Assembly: GCA_016287765.1 (NCBI GenBank) | Contig: JAEEWS010000030.1 | Coordinates: 1-33,576 of the forward strand | DNA: 33,576 nucleotides | From: Lachnospiraceae bacterium | GTDB lineage: Bacteria; Bacillota_A; Clostridia; Lachnospirales; Lachnospiraceae | Direction: 5' to 3' | Part shown: positions 1 through 7,430 of the stretch, one piece after another | Layout of the letters: each line of letters opens with the position of its first letter | Numbering within the stretch: position 1 is the first letter of the stretch | The notes under the pieces: model-generated | Database searches by the model: none | What the model saw: the letters and a program-made list of their open reading frames with translations, nothing else | What the model was told of the DNA's origin: nothing | Program-made: the position numbers and the translations under genes

Positions 1-87
1 AAGCTTCTTTGCATCTTCAACGGATGCATCTCTTACGCTGTCCTCTACTTTTGCACTAACAACTAAACATAATTCATACTTGCTCAT
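1..87 (-). CDS. rpsF: Ribosomal protein S6 (N-terminal part)
   Basis: Only the first 29 codons lie inside the window; the gene continues past the left edge. The protein begins MSKYELCLVVSAKVEDSVRD, the usual S6 N-terminal beta strand of Firmicutes. S6 binds the 16S rRNA central domain of the 30S subunit together with S18, and in Firmicutes rpsF normally heads an rpsF-ssb-rpsR operon, which would lie off the left side. The ATG at 87 follows an AGGAGGT Shine-Dalgarno at about 8 bases. A strong promoter and a leader hairpin sit upstream (separate entries), supporting an operon start here. Identification rests on a short stretch but is backed by the leader context. Confidence 0.85.
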   Translation of the reverse strand, partial: MSKYELCLVVSAKVEDSVRDASVEDAKKL

Positions 88-119
88 AGTTGTGTTGCAC
101 CTCCTTCTGGTCTTATTTG

Positions 120-140
120 GCTAACCGTTTCGCGGTTAGC
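120..140 (-). promoter_or_regulatory. Leader hairpin of rpsF, possible S6:S18 autoregulatory site
   Basis: On the minus strand an 8-bp perfect stem (GCTAACCG / CGGTTAGC) with loop CGAAA lies between the promoter and the rpsF Shine-Dalgarno. rpsF leaders in many bacteria carry a structured site with a CCG element that binds the S6:S18 complex and represses translation. An ACCG is present here, but I cannot confirm the bulge geometry of that motif, so the regulatory role is inference. Confidence 0.45.
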
Positions 141-166
141 AAGGATTTTACTCGTCACAAAGATGT

Positions 167-195
167 ATTCTACCATGTCCCGCCTTGTGTGTCAA
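167..195 (-). promoter_or_regulatory. Promoter of rpsF
   Basis: Minus strand: -35 TTGACA (190-195), a 17-base spacer and -10 TAGAAT (167-172). This is a near-perfect sigma-A-type promoter, about 80 bases upstream of the rpsF start, as expected for a ribosomal protein operon. Confidence 0.85.
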
Positions 196-206
196 CTTAT
201 TTTTCA

Positions 207-234
207 TAAAAAGAAAGCGGCTGACGCCGCTTTC
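207..234 (-). terminator. Intrinsic terminator of the SPFH gene
   Basis: Minus strand: 9-bp stem GAAAGCGGC / GCCGCTTTC with a 4-base loop followed by TTTTTA, starting 9 bases after the SPFH stop codon. It insulates the rpsF promoter from the gene upstream of it. Confidence 0.85.
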
Positions 235-242
235 CTATCCTA

Positions 243-1229
243 TCAAGCTTTAAGCTCTTTAGTTACGTTTGTTCTGACTTCCGGTTCATCGCAGCATATA
301 TCCTTCTTTGCTACGGGAATAACCTTTTTCTCGCTCTTGTCAATGGGCTCTCCAAGTCCGAACATCTCAGATTTAAAATTGATATCCGATGCTGAGGAAG
401 CAAGCTCTGTGGGAACTATGATCTTTGTTGCGCGACCGTCGCCAAGAGCCTTAAGTGCATCCAGTTTTTTAAGTGTCAATACAGCCTCATCCATCTTTGC
501 ATTCTTAAGAGCTTCAATACCCTTTGCTTCTGCCTCGTAGACAAGACGTATGCTTTCTGCCTGACCAGTTGCTCTGGCAATAGCTGCGTCACGGTCCGCT
601 TCTGCTTTAAGGATAAGAGCCTGCTTATCGCCTTCCGCTCTGGTAACGCTTGCCTGTTTATGAGCTTCGGCTTCGAGAAGCGTCTGTCTCTTTTCACGCT
701 CGGCCTTCATCTGCTTCTCCATGGATTCCTGAATGTCCTTGGGAGGAATGATGTTCTTAAGTTCTACACGGCCAACTTTGATACCCCAGGGATCCGTAGC
801 TTCATCAAGGATATTCTGCATCTTGGCATTGATGATATCACGGGAAGTAAGGGTTTCATCAAGTTCCAGCTCACCGACCAGGTTACGAAGTGTTGTGGCT
901 GTAAGATTTCCGAGAGCAAGGATGGGATTTTCGGCTCCGTATGCAAAGAGCTTGGGATCCACAACCCTGTAATAAACTACCGTGTCTATCTGCATTGTAA
1001 CGTTATCCTTTGTGATAACGGGCTGAGGAGGAAAGTCTGCAACCTGCTCCTTGATCGATACTCTCTTTGATATCCTTGTAAGTAAGGGTATCATAAAATG
1101 TAAACCGGAATCCCAGGTCTTATAATATTTACCCAGGAATTCCAAAACATACATATAGGACTGAGGAACAATCTTGATGCCTGAGATCAGGATAAGTAAA
1201 AAAACTCCAAGTACTATTAACCACCACAT
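243..1229 (-). CDS. SPFH/Band 7 (stomatin/paraslipin-type) membrane protein
   Basis: A 328-residue protein with one N-terminal membrane helix (about 1-20), an SPFH/PHB domain (about 20-185), and a long Ala/Glu/Lys/Arg-rich coiled coil (about 165-240), the order typical of stomatin/QmcA/paraslipin proteins. These oligomerise at the inner face of the membrane, organise membrane microdomains and often affect membrane protease activity. Motifs such as PPQPVITKDNV and DPWGI.V.RVELK.I.PP are classic for the family. The C-terminal tail (about 285-328) is variable and contains a CC pair. The usual NfeD partner is not next to it. The ATG follows AAGGGAG; the gene has its own terminator and probably its own promoter, so it looks monocistronic. 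The family call is sure, the cellular role is not. Confidence 0.9.
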   Translation of the reverse strand: MWWLIVLGVFLLILISGIKIVPQSYMYVLEFLGKYYKTWDSGLHFMIPLLTRISKRVSIKEQVADFPPQPVITKDNVTMQIDTVVYYRVVDPKLFAYGAENPILALGNLTATTLRNLVGELELDETLTSRDIINAKMQNILDEATDPWGIKVGRVELKNIIPPKDIQESMEKQMKAEREKRQTLLEAEAHKQASVTRAEGDKQALILKAEADRDAAIARATGQAESIRLVYEAEAKGIEALKNAKMDEAVLTLKKLDALKALGDGRATKIIVPTELASSASDINFKSEMFGLGEPIDKSEKKVIPVAKKDICCDEPEVRTNVTKELKA

Positions 1230-1311
1230 ATGATAATCTCCCTTCTTTTAAAAGACGCTTTATGGCGTCCTGCTCCATTCGGCACTTCATTAAGCACCGT
1301 ACTTTGTTCTA

Positions 1312-1340
1312 ATAATATATGAAAACCGGGTAAAAGTAAA
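1312..1340 (-). promoter_or_regulatory. Possible promoter of the SPFH gene
   Basis: Minus strand: -35 TTTACT (1335-1340), a 17-base spacer and -10 TATTAT (1312-1317), about 85 bases before the SPFH start. The -35 is weak and overlaps the T-rich tail of the preceding uppP terminator. Confidence 0.45.
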
Positions 1341-1368
1341 GGCATCCTGTAGTAAATTAGGATGCCTT
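1331..1368 (-). terminator. Probable terminator of uppP
   Basis: A 10-bp perfect stem (1339-1348 with 1359-1368, AAGGCATCCT type) and a 10-base loop lies 45 bases after the uppP stop. On the minus strand it is followed by the T-rich tail TTACTTTTA. Confidence 0.65.
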
Positions 1369-1413
1369 AATCCGCTGTATGTGTGAACTATAACCATATA
1401 AAGCTTCTATATA

Positions 1414-2259
1414 TCAGATAAAAAACGAAGCTATAAGAACTACGATACCCAGACCTATGCGATACCAGCCGAAGGGTTTGAAATCGTGCTTTTTGATGTA
1501 TCCGATAAAGAACCTGAGCACCACGATAGAAACCGCAAAGGCCACAAAAAAGCCCATAAGAAGGATGGAAAGCTCCGGGGGAGACATTTCAAATCCGAAC
1601 TTGACCAGTTTCAAAAGGCTTGCACCAAGCATTACAGGTACTGCCAGATAAAATGTAAACTCTGCAGCCGCCTGCCTGGATACTCCTATAAGAAGCGCTC
1701 CTATAATGGTAGCTCCGGATCTTGAAGTCCCCGGAAAAGCCGCAGCCAGTATCTGGAAGATACCGATCTCAACAGCCATCATAAATGTGATCTCAGCCAC
1801 ATTCTGTGCTTTTATGTTACCCTTTGATACCACATATTTTTCCACCAGTATAAAGATTATACCGAATACTATGAGGGCAACAGCCACAGATATCTCATTA
1901 TAAAAATGTTCATTAAAGAAATCATCGAACAGCAGACCGATAACCGCTGCGGGGATACATGCCACAAGTATCTTCCCCCACAATATAAAAGTCTTCTTTT
2001 TGATGATCCCGCATTCGTTCTTCTCTCTCTCCTTTTTGGTAAATGCAAAGGGCCAGAGTTTTCCGAAATAGATGAATACAACCGCCAATATGGCACCCAG
2101 CTGGATGACCACATCGAACATATCGAAAAATCCCTTTGATGTATCGTTAAAAGGGAGCAGTTTTTCAAGAAGGATCAGATGTCCCGTGCTGCTTATGGGC
2201 AGCCACTCGGTGATACCTTCCACAATGCCGTACAGAATGGCCTTCAAAATATCAAGCAT
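1414..2259 (-). CDS. uppP: Undecaprenyl-diphosphatase UppP (BacA)
   Basis: This integral membrane enzyme dephosphorylates undecaprenyl pyrophosphate to undecaprenyl phosphate, recycling the lipid carrier of peptidoglycan and wall polymers; extra copies give bacitracin resistance. The 281-residue length is typical. Both family signatures are intact: EGITEWLPISSTGH near residues 14-27 and PGTSRSGAT at 176-184, which form the active site. Several hydrophobic helices span the rest. The ATG at 2259 follows AAGGAGT. The DUF1846 gene ends only about 50 bases upstream on the same strand, so the two may be cotranscribed, although no functional link is known. Confidence 0.96.
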   Translation of the reverse strand: MLDILKAILYGIVEGITEWLPISSTGHLILLEKLLPFNDTSKGFFDMFDVVIQLGAILAVVFIYFGKLWPFAFTKKEREKNECGIIKKKTFILWGKILVACIPAAVIGLLFDDFFNEHFYNEISVAVALIVFGIIFILVEKYVVSKGNIKAQNVAEITFMMAVEIGIFQILAAAFPGTSRSGATIIGALLIGVSRQAAAEFTFYLAVPVMLGASLLKLVKFGFEMSPPELSILLMGFFVAFAVSIVVLRFFIGYIKKHDFKPFGWYRIGLGIVVLIASFFI

Positions 2260-2310
2260 TGGTTACTCCTTTTACATATCCTTTGAATAAGGTTTACGCT
2301 GTTTCGATCA

Positions 2311-3795
2311 TCAATGATGAAATAGCTTCTGTGTCTGATATTTGGGTTCGCAGGTAAGATTAACTCCAAGCTTTCTGAACACGTTCTTATCAACCTCCGA
2401 AAGCATTACGCTGGAATGCACTTCACAGCCGCGAAGCTGGGGAAGCATTTCAAGTGCTTTGGCAGCTCTGGGATCCGTAACCGCACATATGGAAAGAGCA
2501 ATAAGGAGCTCGTCCGTGTGCAGTCTGGGATTGTGATTACCCAGAACTCCGGTCTTAAGCTTCTGTACCGGCTCTATGATCGTGGGTGAGATAAGTTCCG
2601 CTTCATCGGGTATTCCGGCCAGCTTTTTCACACAGTTCAAAAGCAGAGCCGAAGAAGCACCCAGAAGTGAACTGGTCTTTCCTGTGATGACCGAACCGTC
2701 ATTAAGTTCCGCTGCCGCAGCAGGAGCACCCGTAAGTTCAGCCTTAAGGTTGGCTGCACCCACAACCTTTCTTGCAGACACGCTGATGCCTGACTGTTCC
2801 ATTATAAGTTCTATCTTAAGCACTTCCGCATCGGATCCGTTTCCGGCTCTTCTGTTGCAAAGTGCGGCATAATAACGTCTGATGATCTCTTCACGTGAAG
2901 CGCTTGTGCATACACCGTCGTCGATGATGCAGTTTCCGGCCATATTTACGCCCATGTCCGTAGGAGACTTGTAAGGTGATTCTCCCAAAATAGATTTGAA
3001 CATGGCATTGAGCACAGGGAAAACTTCTACGTCACGATTATAGTTGACCGTGGTTTTTCCGTAAGCTTCAAGATGATAAGGGTCGATCATGTTAACATCG
3101 TTAAGGTCGGCCGTAGCGGCTTCATATGCCATGTTTACAGGGTGCTTTAAAGGAAGGTTCCAAATGGGGAAGGTCTCGAACTTGGCATATCCGGACTTGA
3201 TGCCCCGCTTATTGTCATGATAGAGTTGCGAAAGACAGGTGGCCATTTTTCCGCTTCCGGGTCCGGGAGCTGTAACCACCACAAGACGATGAGTCGTTTC
3301 TATATATTCATTTCTTCCGAAACCTTCGTCGCTGACGATGAGAGAAATGTTTGCGGGATATCCCGGGATCTTGTAATGATGATAAACCTTGATCCCCAGG
3401 CTTTCGAGCTTCTTTGCATATGCTATGGCAGCAGGCTGATCGGCATATTGAGTCATTACCACACCACCCACAAAGAGACCGTAGCCTCTGAAAGCATCTA
3501 TGAGACGTAAAACGTCCATATCATATGTGATACCAAGGTCGCCTCTTACCTTGTTCTTCTCTATGTCTCCGGCATTGATCGCTATGATGATCTCCGCATC
3601 CTCCTTCAGCTTGACCAGCATGTTGATCTTACTGTCGGGTTTGAAACCGGGAAGAACCCGGGATGCATGGAAATCGTCAAAAAGCTTTCCCCCGAATTCA
3701 AGGTAAAGTTTTCCTCCAAAACTGTTGATCCTCTCCTGAATGTGCTCCGACTGCATCTTAAGATACTTGTCGTTGTCAAATCCAATTCCTGTCAT
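2311..3795 (-). CDS. DUF1846 / UPF0371 family protein
   Basis: I place the start at 3795 (MTGIGFDNDKYLKMQSEHI): this ATG has AAAGGGAG about 11 bases upstream, and the resulting 494 residues match the usual family length. An in-frame ATG 39 bases further upstream lacks a ribosome binding site. The family is widespread in Firmicutes and Actinobacteria, with a structure solved by structural genomics but no firmly established reaction. Visible features are the family opening GFDN.KYL..Q...I..RI, a glycine-rich GPGSGK nucleotide-binding-like loop in VTAPGPGSGKMATCLSQLYH, and GVNMAGN. The gene is divergent from thrH. I do not assign a function. Confidence 0.85.
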   Translation of the reverse strand: MTGIGFDNDKYLKMQSEHIQERINSFGGKLYLEFGGKLFDDFHASRVLPGFKPDSKINMLVKLKEDAEIIIAINAGDIEKNKVRGDLGITYDMDVLRLIDAFRGYGLFVGGVVMTQYADQPAAIAYAKKLESLGIKVYHHYKIPGYPANISLIVSDEGFGRNEYIETTHRLVVVTAPGPGSGKMATCLSQLYHDNKRGIKSGYAKFETFPIWNLPLKHPVNMAYEAATADLNDVNMIDPYHLEAYGKTTVNYNRDVEVFPVLNAMFKSILGESPYKSPTDMGVNMAGNCIIDDGVCTSASREEIIRRYYAALCNRRAGNGSDAEVLKIELIMEQSGISVSARKVVGAANLKAELTGAPAAAAELNDGSVITGKTSSLLGASSALLLNCVKKLAGIPDEAELISPTIIEPVQKLKTGVLGNHNPRLHTDELLIALSICAVTDPRAAKALEMLPQLRGCEVHSSVMLSEVDKNVFRKLGVNLTCEPKYQTQKLFHH

Positions 3796-3848
3796 TTTAG
3801 TTGTGCTCCCTTTCAATTTTTTTAAGAGATCCATTTTTTTACTGTGTA

Positions 3849-3877
3849 ATCATACTCTTTTTTCACGATCGACACAA
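3849..3877 (-). promoter_or_regulatory. Promoter of the DUF1846 gene
   Basis: Minus strand: -35 TTGTGT (3872-3877), a 17-base spacer and -10 TATGAT (3849-3854). It lies back to back with the thrH promoter in the same intergenic region; the -35 is only a 3 of 6 match. Confidence 0.5.
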
Positions 3878-3896
3878 CATAAATTTAAAAGTTTGA

Positions 3897-3925
3897 TTGC
3901 AAAAAAAATAACAATGCGGTACAAT
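3897..3925 (+). promoter_or_regulatory. Promoter of thrH
   Basis: Plus strand: -35 TTGCAA (3897-3902), a 17-base A-rich spacer and -10 TACAAT (3920-3925), about 65 bases upstream of the thrH start. Confidence 0.65.
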
Positions 3926-3991
3926 GTAGTGAAAAAGCGACGGGATTACAAAGTGATCGTGCCGTTACTATTTATAAAAGGGAGATTTTTT

Positions 3992-4600
3992 ATGAGTGAT
4001 ATGAACATAGTTTGCCTCGATATGGAAGGCGTTCTCGTTCCCGAGATATGGATCGCATTTGCTGAAGCCTCCGGAATTCCCGAGCTTAAAAGGACCACAA
4101 GAGACGAGCCTGATTACAACAAGTTAATGAACTGGCGTCTGGGCATTTTAAAGGAGCACGGTCTCGGATTAAAGGAGATCCAGGACGTTATCTCTAAGAT
4201 CGATCCCATGCCCGGCGCAAAGGAGTTCCTGGATGAACTCAGAAGCATGACACAGGTCATCATCTTAAGTGATACATTCACCCAGTTTGCATCTCCTCTA
4301 ATGAAGAAGCTGGGTATGCCCACCATTTTCTGCAACACCCTTGAAGTTGCCGATAGCGGTGAGATCACAGGCTTCCGCATGAGAATAGAGCAGTCTAAAC
4401 TGGCAACCGTTAAAGCCCTTCAGTCCATCGGTTTTGAGACCATCGCTTCAGGAGACAGTTATAACGATCTTGGCATGATAAAGGCCAGCAAAGCAGGTTT
4501 CCTCTTTAAGAGCACAGATAAGATCAAGGCTGATAACCCGGATCTTCCCGCATTTGAAGAATATGGCGAACTTCTTGCCGCCATTAAAAAGGCTCTTTGA
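3992..4600 (+). CDS. thrH: Phosphoserine phosphatase / homoserine phosphotransferase ThrH
   Basis: A 202-residue HAD-superfamily protein. The start is set at the ATG at 3992, preceded by AAAAGGGAG; the open frame extends further upstream but without a ribosome binding site. The nucleophile motif is CLDMEG with Asp10. The second acidic residue is Glu12 rather than Asp, and the sequence LDMEGVLVPEIWIAFAEASGI is diagnostic of ThrH rather than SerB. ILSDTF (motif II) and SGDSYNDLGM (motif IV) are present. ThrH dephosphorylates phosphoserine and can move the phosphate to homoserine, linking serine and threonine synthesis in the cytoplasm. The gene is monocistronic, with its own promoter and a downstream terminator. 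Confidence 0.92.
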   Translation: MSDMNIVCLDMEGVLVPEIWIAFAEASGIPELKRTTRDEPDYNKLMNWRLGILKEHGLGLKEIQDVISKIDPMPGAKEFLDELRSMTQVIILSDTFTQFASPLMKKLGMPTIFCNTLEVADSGEITGFRMRIEQSKLATVKALQSIGFETIASGDSYNDLGMIKASKAGFLFKSTDKIKADNPDLPAFEEYGELLAAIKKAL

Positions 4601-4620
4601 TCATCCCCTGACTAAAACAC

Positions 4621-4660
4621 AAAGCCCTGAGTTTGAGATTTTTTTCAAACCCGGGGCTTT
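4621..4660. terminator. Bidirectional terminator between thrH and the glycosidase gene
   Basis: Convergent genes end on either side. An imperfect hairpin with outer stem AAAGCCC / GGGCTTT and inner stem GTTTGA / TCAAAC closes a T-rich loop; it is followed by TTTTC on the plus side and TTTGTGTTTTAG on the minus side. Confidence 0.75.
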
Positions 4661-4667
4661 TCTGATC

Positions 4668-6539
4668 TTACTTCAGATACCAGTATATACCGTATCTTGT
4701 ATTGTATTTATTATAATGGGGTGTGAAGACCTGATCGTTATTCTCGATCATAAATTCCATATCCCCCGTTTCATGCATAAAAGCATTTATATTTTTGATG
4801 AAATCCTCCCTGCCGACTCCCTTCGGAAGCCTGATCTCCTCGCTCTTACATATCTTTTTGGCAGGAACAGACACCTGAACTCCGGTAATCCCTTCCGTCA
4901 TATCCTCATTACCCAGATCTGCGGAAAGCACCACCGGACCGTATTTAAATGCCACAGCCGCCGGCTCGTCAGGCAAAGGAAAGGCCTTTATCCCCATAGG
5001 AATGGTGATGTTTATCACACTTCCGCTGCACCAGTCGTCTTCCACCCGTGCATATCCCTTCTCGACCTTATACTCTCTCTCCTCTCCGTCAACAGCTATC
5101 TGCATTTTTCCCGCAGCCCAATCCGGTATTCTGAAATAAAGAACGGCGTGAACCTTCTCTTCGTCGCACATTATCTCAAAACAGCTGTTTCCTCCGTACA
5201 GCACGGAAGAATCCTGGATAAGAGTGAGACCTATATCCATGTAGGTTACTTCGGAACCGAAATACATATTTATCCAGATATCCGAATCCTTTTTATAGTA
5301 AATACTGTCATTAAGTTTGGAAAAATTCTCCATTCCCGTTCCGGTACAACACCAAAAGTTCTCATATCTGCTGCTGAAGACCTTAAAGTAGCCCGTAGCC
5401 ATGGGTTGAAAATACATAGTCATTCCCGTTACAGGATTTTGAGATGCAAGTATGGCATTTATATAGGCATTTTCATAAAAGTCCGCATACTTTACTTCAC
5501 CTGTAAGCATAAACAGATTTCTTGCCAGTTTCAGCATATTATGCACATTACAGGTTTCGTTGTTTTTATCCGTTCTTCTGACGTCAAGCAACAGATCCGG
5601 TCCAAAATGCTCATTTTCACTGTTTCCGCCCGTAATATATGTATGCTTGTTTACCACGGTATCAAAAAAGGCTTTTGCATATTCAAAGTAGCGGGAAGCA
5701 TCCACCTTTTCCCCGCATATAACACATCCGTCACAGCAGGTATATCTTGCCAATGCCCCAAGAAACTTGGGTATGGTGGTGTTTGCGTGTATCCTGTTCA
5801 AGGCATCTTTTTCATTGTTAAGTATTCTGATAAACAGTTCCTCTTCATCAAAGGCATGGGCCGCAACAGCCATTTTTTCATCCTTTGTGATGTCATAGAG
5901 CTGATATAGACAATCGTTCATTCCACCGTATTCTATACCCAGCACTGTTTTTTTCGTTTCTTCGCTCCAGCCGGATACACGGTTAAAAACCCATATTCCA
6001 AGATCCGTCACAGTTTCAAGCGCCGCGGGTATTTCCATGAAGCGCCACACATCTATGAGCCCCTGAATGATCTTATGCATGGTATACCACGGTACCCATG
6101 CTTCTTTAAAGATATCTCCCCTTCCCTTTTCCACATTATCAAACTGGAGTTCGGGATTGTCTTTGTCGGGCATGGTCGCGGAAAACAAAAAGCCGGGTTT
6201 TCCTTTGGATGCCTTGCTGCACTTAAGGAGCTCCTCCATAAGCTCTTCGGTCTTTGAAAACAGAAGCGCCTTGTCCTTCCTGTCGGTTATGGGATTTGCA
6301 TACATCATGGCACAGGCACTTAAGAAATGCCCGAAGGCATGTCCTCCTATCATGCTGTCTTCCCACCCCGGATAACGCCCGGCACCTTTCATGTCCAGTC
6401 CGGCATTTTCCCTGAAGCCCGCCAGCCATCTGTCATTGTCAAAGGACAGCAGATACTCCTTTTCAAGAGCGCCGGCATTAACAAGATAATCATCCGTAAG
6501 CATTACATCTTTTAATTCAAAAGCTTCGATAACATTCAT
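4668..6539 (-). CDS. GH146/GH127-like beta-L-arabinofuranosidase (DUF1680 family)
   Basis: A 623-residue (alpha/alpha)6-barrel glycosidase without a signal peptide, so probably cytoplasmic. Family landmarks: WEDSMIGGHAFGHFLSACA near 59-77, EYGGMND at 203-209, and the metal/thiol site made by Glu328-x-Cys330 (NNETCNVHNMLKLAR) and Cys397-Cys398 (FWCCTGTGMEN). In characterised members these bind zinc and one Cys acts as nucleophile. CC.GTG.EN favours GH146 over classical GH127. Such enzymes remove beta-L-arabinofuranose from plant glycans, which fits a gut or rumen fibre degrader; substrate is inferred. An unusual Cys cluster CCDGCVIC sits at 268-275. No sugar transporter or other glycosidase neighbours it. 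The ATG follows GGGGGAT. Confidence 0.85.
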   Translation of the reverse strand: MNVIEAFELKDVMLTDDYLVNAGALEKEYLLSFDNDRWLAGFRENAGLDMKGAGRYPGWEDSMIGGHAFGHFLSACAMMYANPITDRKDKALLFSKTEELMEELLKCSKASKGKPGFLFSATMPDKDNPELQFDNVEKGRGDIFKEAWVPWYTMHKIIQGLIDVWRFMEIPAALETVTDLGIWVFNRVSGWSEETKKTVLGIEYGGMNDCLYQLYDITKDEKMAVAAHAFDEEELFIRILNNEKDALNRIHANTTIPKFLGALARYTCCDGCVICGEKVDASRYFEYAKAFFDTVVNKHTYITGGNSENEHFGPDLLLDVRRTDKNNETCNVHNMLKLARNLFMLTGEVKYADFYENAYINAILASQNPVTGMTMYFQPMATGYFKVFSSRYENFWCCTGTGMENFSKLNDSIYYKKDSDIWINMYFGSEVTYMDIGLTLIQDSSVLYGGNSCFEIMCDEEKVHAVLYFRIPDWAAGKMQIAVDGEEREYKVEKGYARVEDDWCSGSVINITIPMGIKAFPLPDEPAAVAFKYGPVVLSADLGNEDMTEGITGVQVSVPAKKICKSEEIRLPKGVGREDFIKNINAFMHETGDMEFMIENNDQVFTPHYNKYNTRYGIYWYLK

Positions 6540-6649
6540 AATTATCCCCCAATAAGATCAAAAGAACCTTTGCTTAAAAACCTTTTACTATAATAACCTT
6601 TTTCTTTAAGAAAGTACAGCGATAAACAAATTTTCACAAGATCAAAAGT

Positions 6650-6706
6650 TTCATACGTTACTGTTCACTCCCCGCTGCCTCTAAACTCGCAATCCGCTTC
6701 ATACGT
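6650..6706. repeat. Direct repeat TTCATACGT in the glycosidase/HAD divergent region
   Basis: Two exact copies of TTCATACGT (6650-6658 and 6698-6706) lie 48 bases apart in the 258-base divergent intergenic region. Spacing and position would suit a pair of operator half-sites for the glycosidase gene, but no regulator is identified. The rest of the region is AT-rich. Confidence 0.4.
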
Positions 6707-6738
6707 GATTAAAAAATGATGAATAAACGCTAAAAAAG

Positions 6739-6767
6739 TGGCAAAACTCGGCATAATAGGTTACAAT
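6739..6767 (+). promoter_or_regulatory. Possible promoter of the HAD-AlaX operon
   Basis: Plus strand: a good -10 TACAAT (6762-6767), 17 bases from a weak -35 TGGCAA (6739-6744), about 30 bases before the HAD gene start. Confidence 0.4.
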
Positions 6768-6797
6768 TACCATATATGACATTTTTTGGAGTTATTT

Positions 6798-7430
6798 ATG
6801 ATCGATTCATTGATTTTTGATGTTGACGGAACCATCTGGGATACTACCCCGATAGTTTCAAAAGCCTGGAATGCCGCTCTGGACCGGTGCGGTCTTTCCT
6901 ATGCCCATGTGGATGCCGCACGCCTCAAAGGCCTCTTCGGACTTCCCATGGATGATATAATAGCCGATATATTGCCCAAGGAGCCCAAAGCAACCAGAGA
7001 CAGTTTCAAGGTACTGTGTTACGAATACGAACATGCCTATATCAACAAAGAGTCCGGGATACTGTATCCGGGTATAAAAGAGGTTTTTAAAACCCTTTCC
7101 GAAAAGATCCCTCTTTTCATAATCAGTAACTGTCAAAGTGGCTACATCGAACTTTTGTTAAAAAAGTCAGCCCTGACACCATATGTAACTGATTTTTCCT
7201 GTTACGGAGACAAGGGTCTTTTAAAGGATGAGAACATCCGTATCATGGTTAAAAAGCACAACCTGTCCCATCCCTATTATGTGGGTGATACGCAGATGGA
7301 TGCCAATGCCTGTGAAAAAGCCGGAGTTCCCATCATATGGGCCGATTACGGCTTCGGAAAAGTAGATGCTCCTGCGGCTGTAATATCCAAACCCATGGAC
7401 CTTATAGAATTAGTAAAGAGGAATAAATAA
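6798..7430 (+). CDS. HAD-superfamily phosphatase (phosphoglycolate-phosphatase-like)
   Basis: A 210-residue haloacid dehalogenase hydrolase, subfamily IA. The start is the ATG at 6798 (MIDSLIFDVDGTIWDT), with TTGGAG about 8 bases upstream; a TTG four codons earlier coincides with that Shine-Dalgarno and is less likely. Motifs: nucleophile Asp8 and Asp10 in FDVDGT, motif II IISNCQ, Lys in the GDKG region, and motif IV VGDTQMDANACEKAG. The alpha-helical cap follows motif I. The family dephosphorylates small phosphorylated metabolites in the cytoplasm; the exact substrate cannot be read from the sequence. Its stop TAA overlaps the ATG of the AlaX gene by one base (TAATG), so the two are translationally coupled. 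Confidence 0.88.
   Translation: MIDSLIFDVDGTIWDTTPIVSKAWNAALDRCGLSYAHVDAARLKGLFGLPMDDIIADILPKEPKATRDSFKVLCYEYEHAYINKESGILYPGIKEVFKTLSEKIPLFIISNCQSGYIELLLKKSALTPYVTDFSCYGDKGLLKDENIRIMVKKHNLSHPYYVGDTQMDANACEKAGVPIIWADYGFGKVDAPAAVISKPMDLIELVKRNK

Noticed and set aside
4554..5909. A 451-codon open frame on the plus strand opposite the glycosidase gene
   Set aside because: It is antisense to a clear DUF1680-family gene, shows no recognisable domain, has no ribosome binding site, and begins inside the end of thrH.
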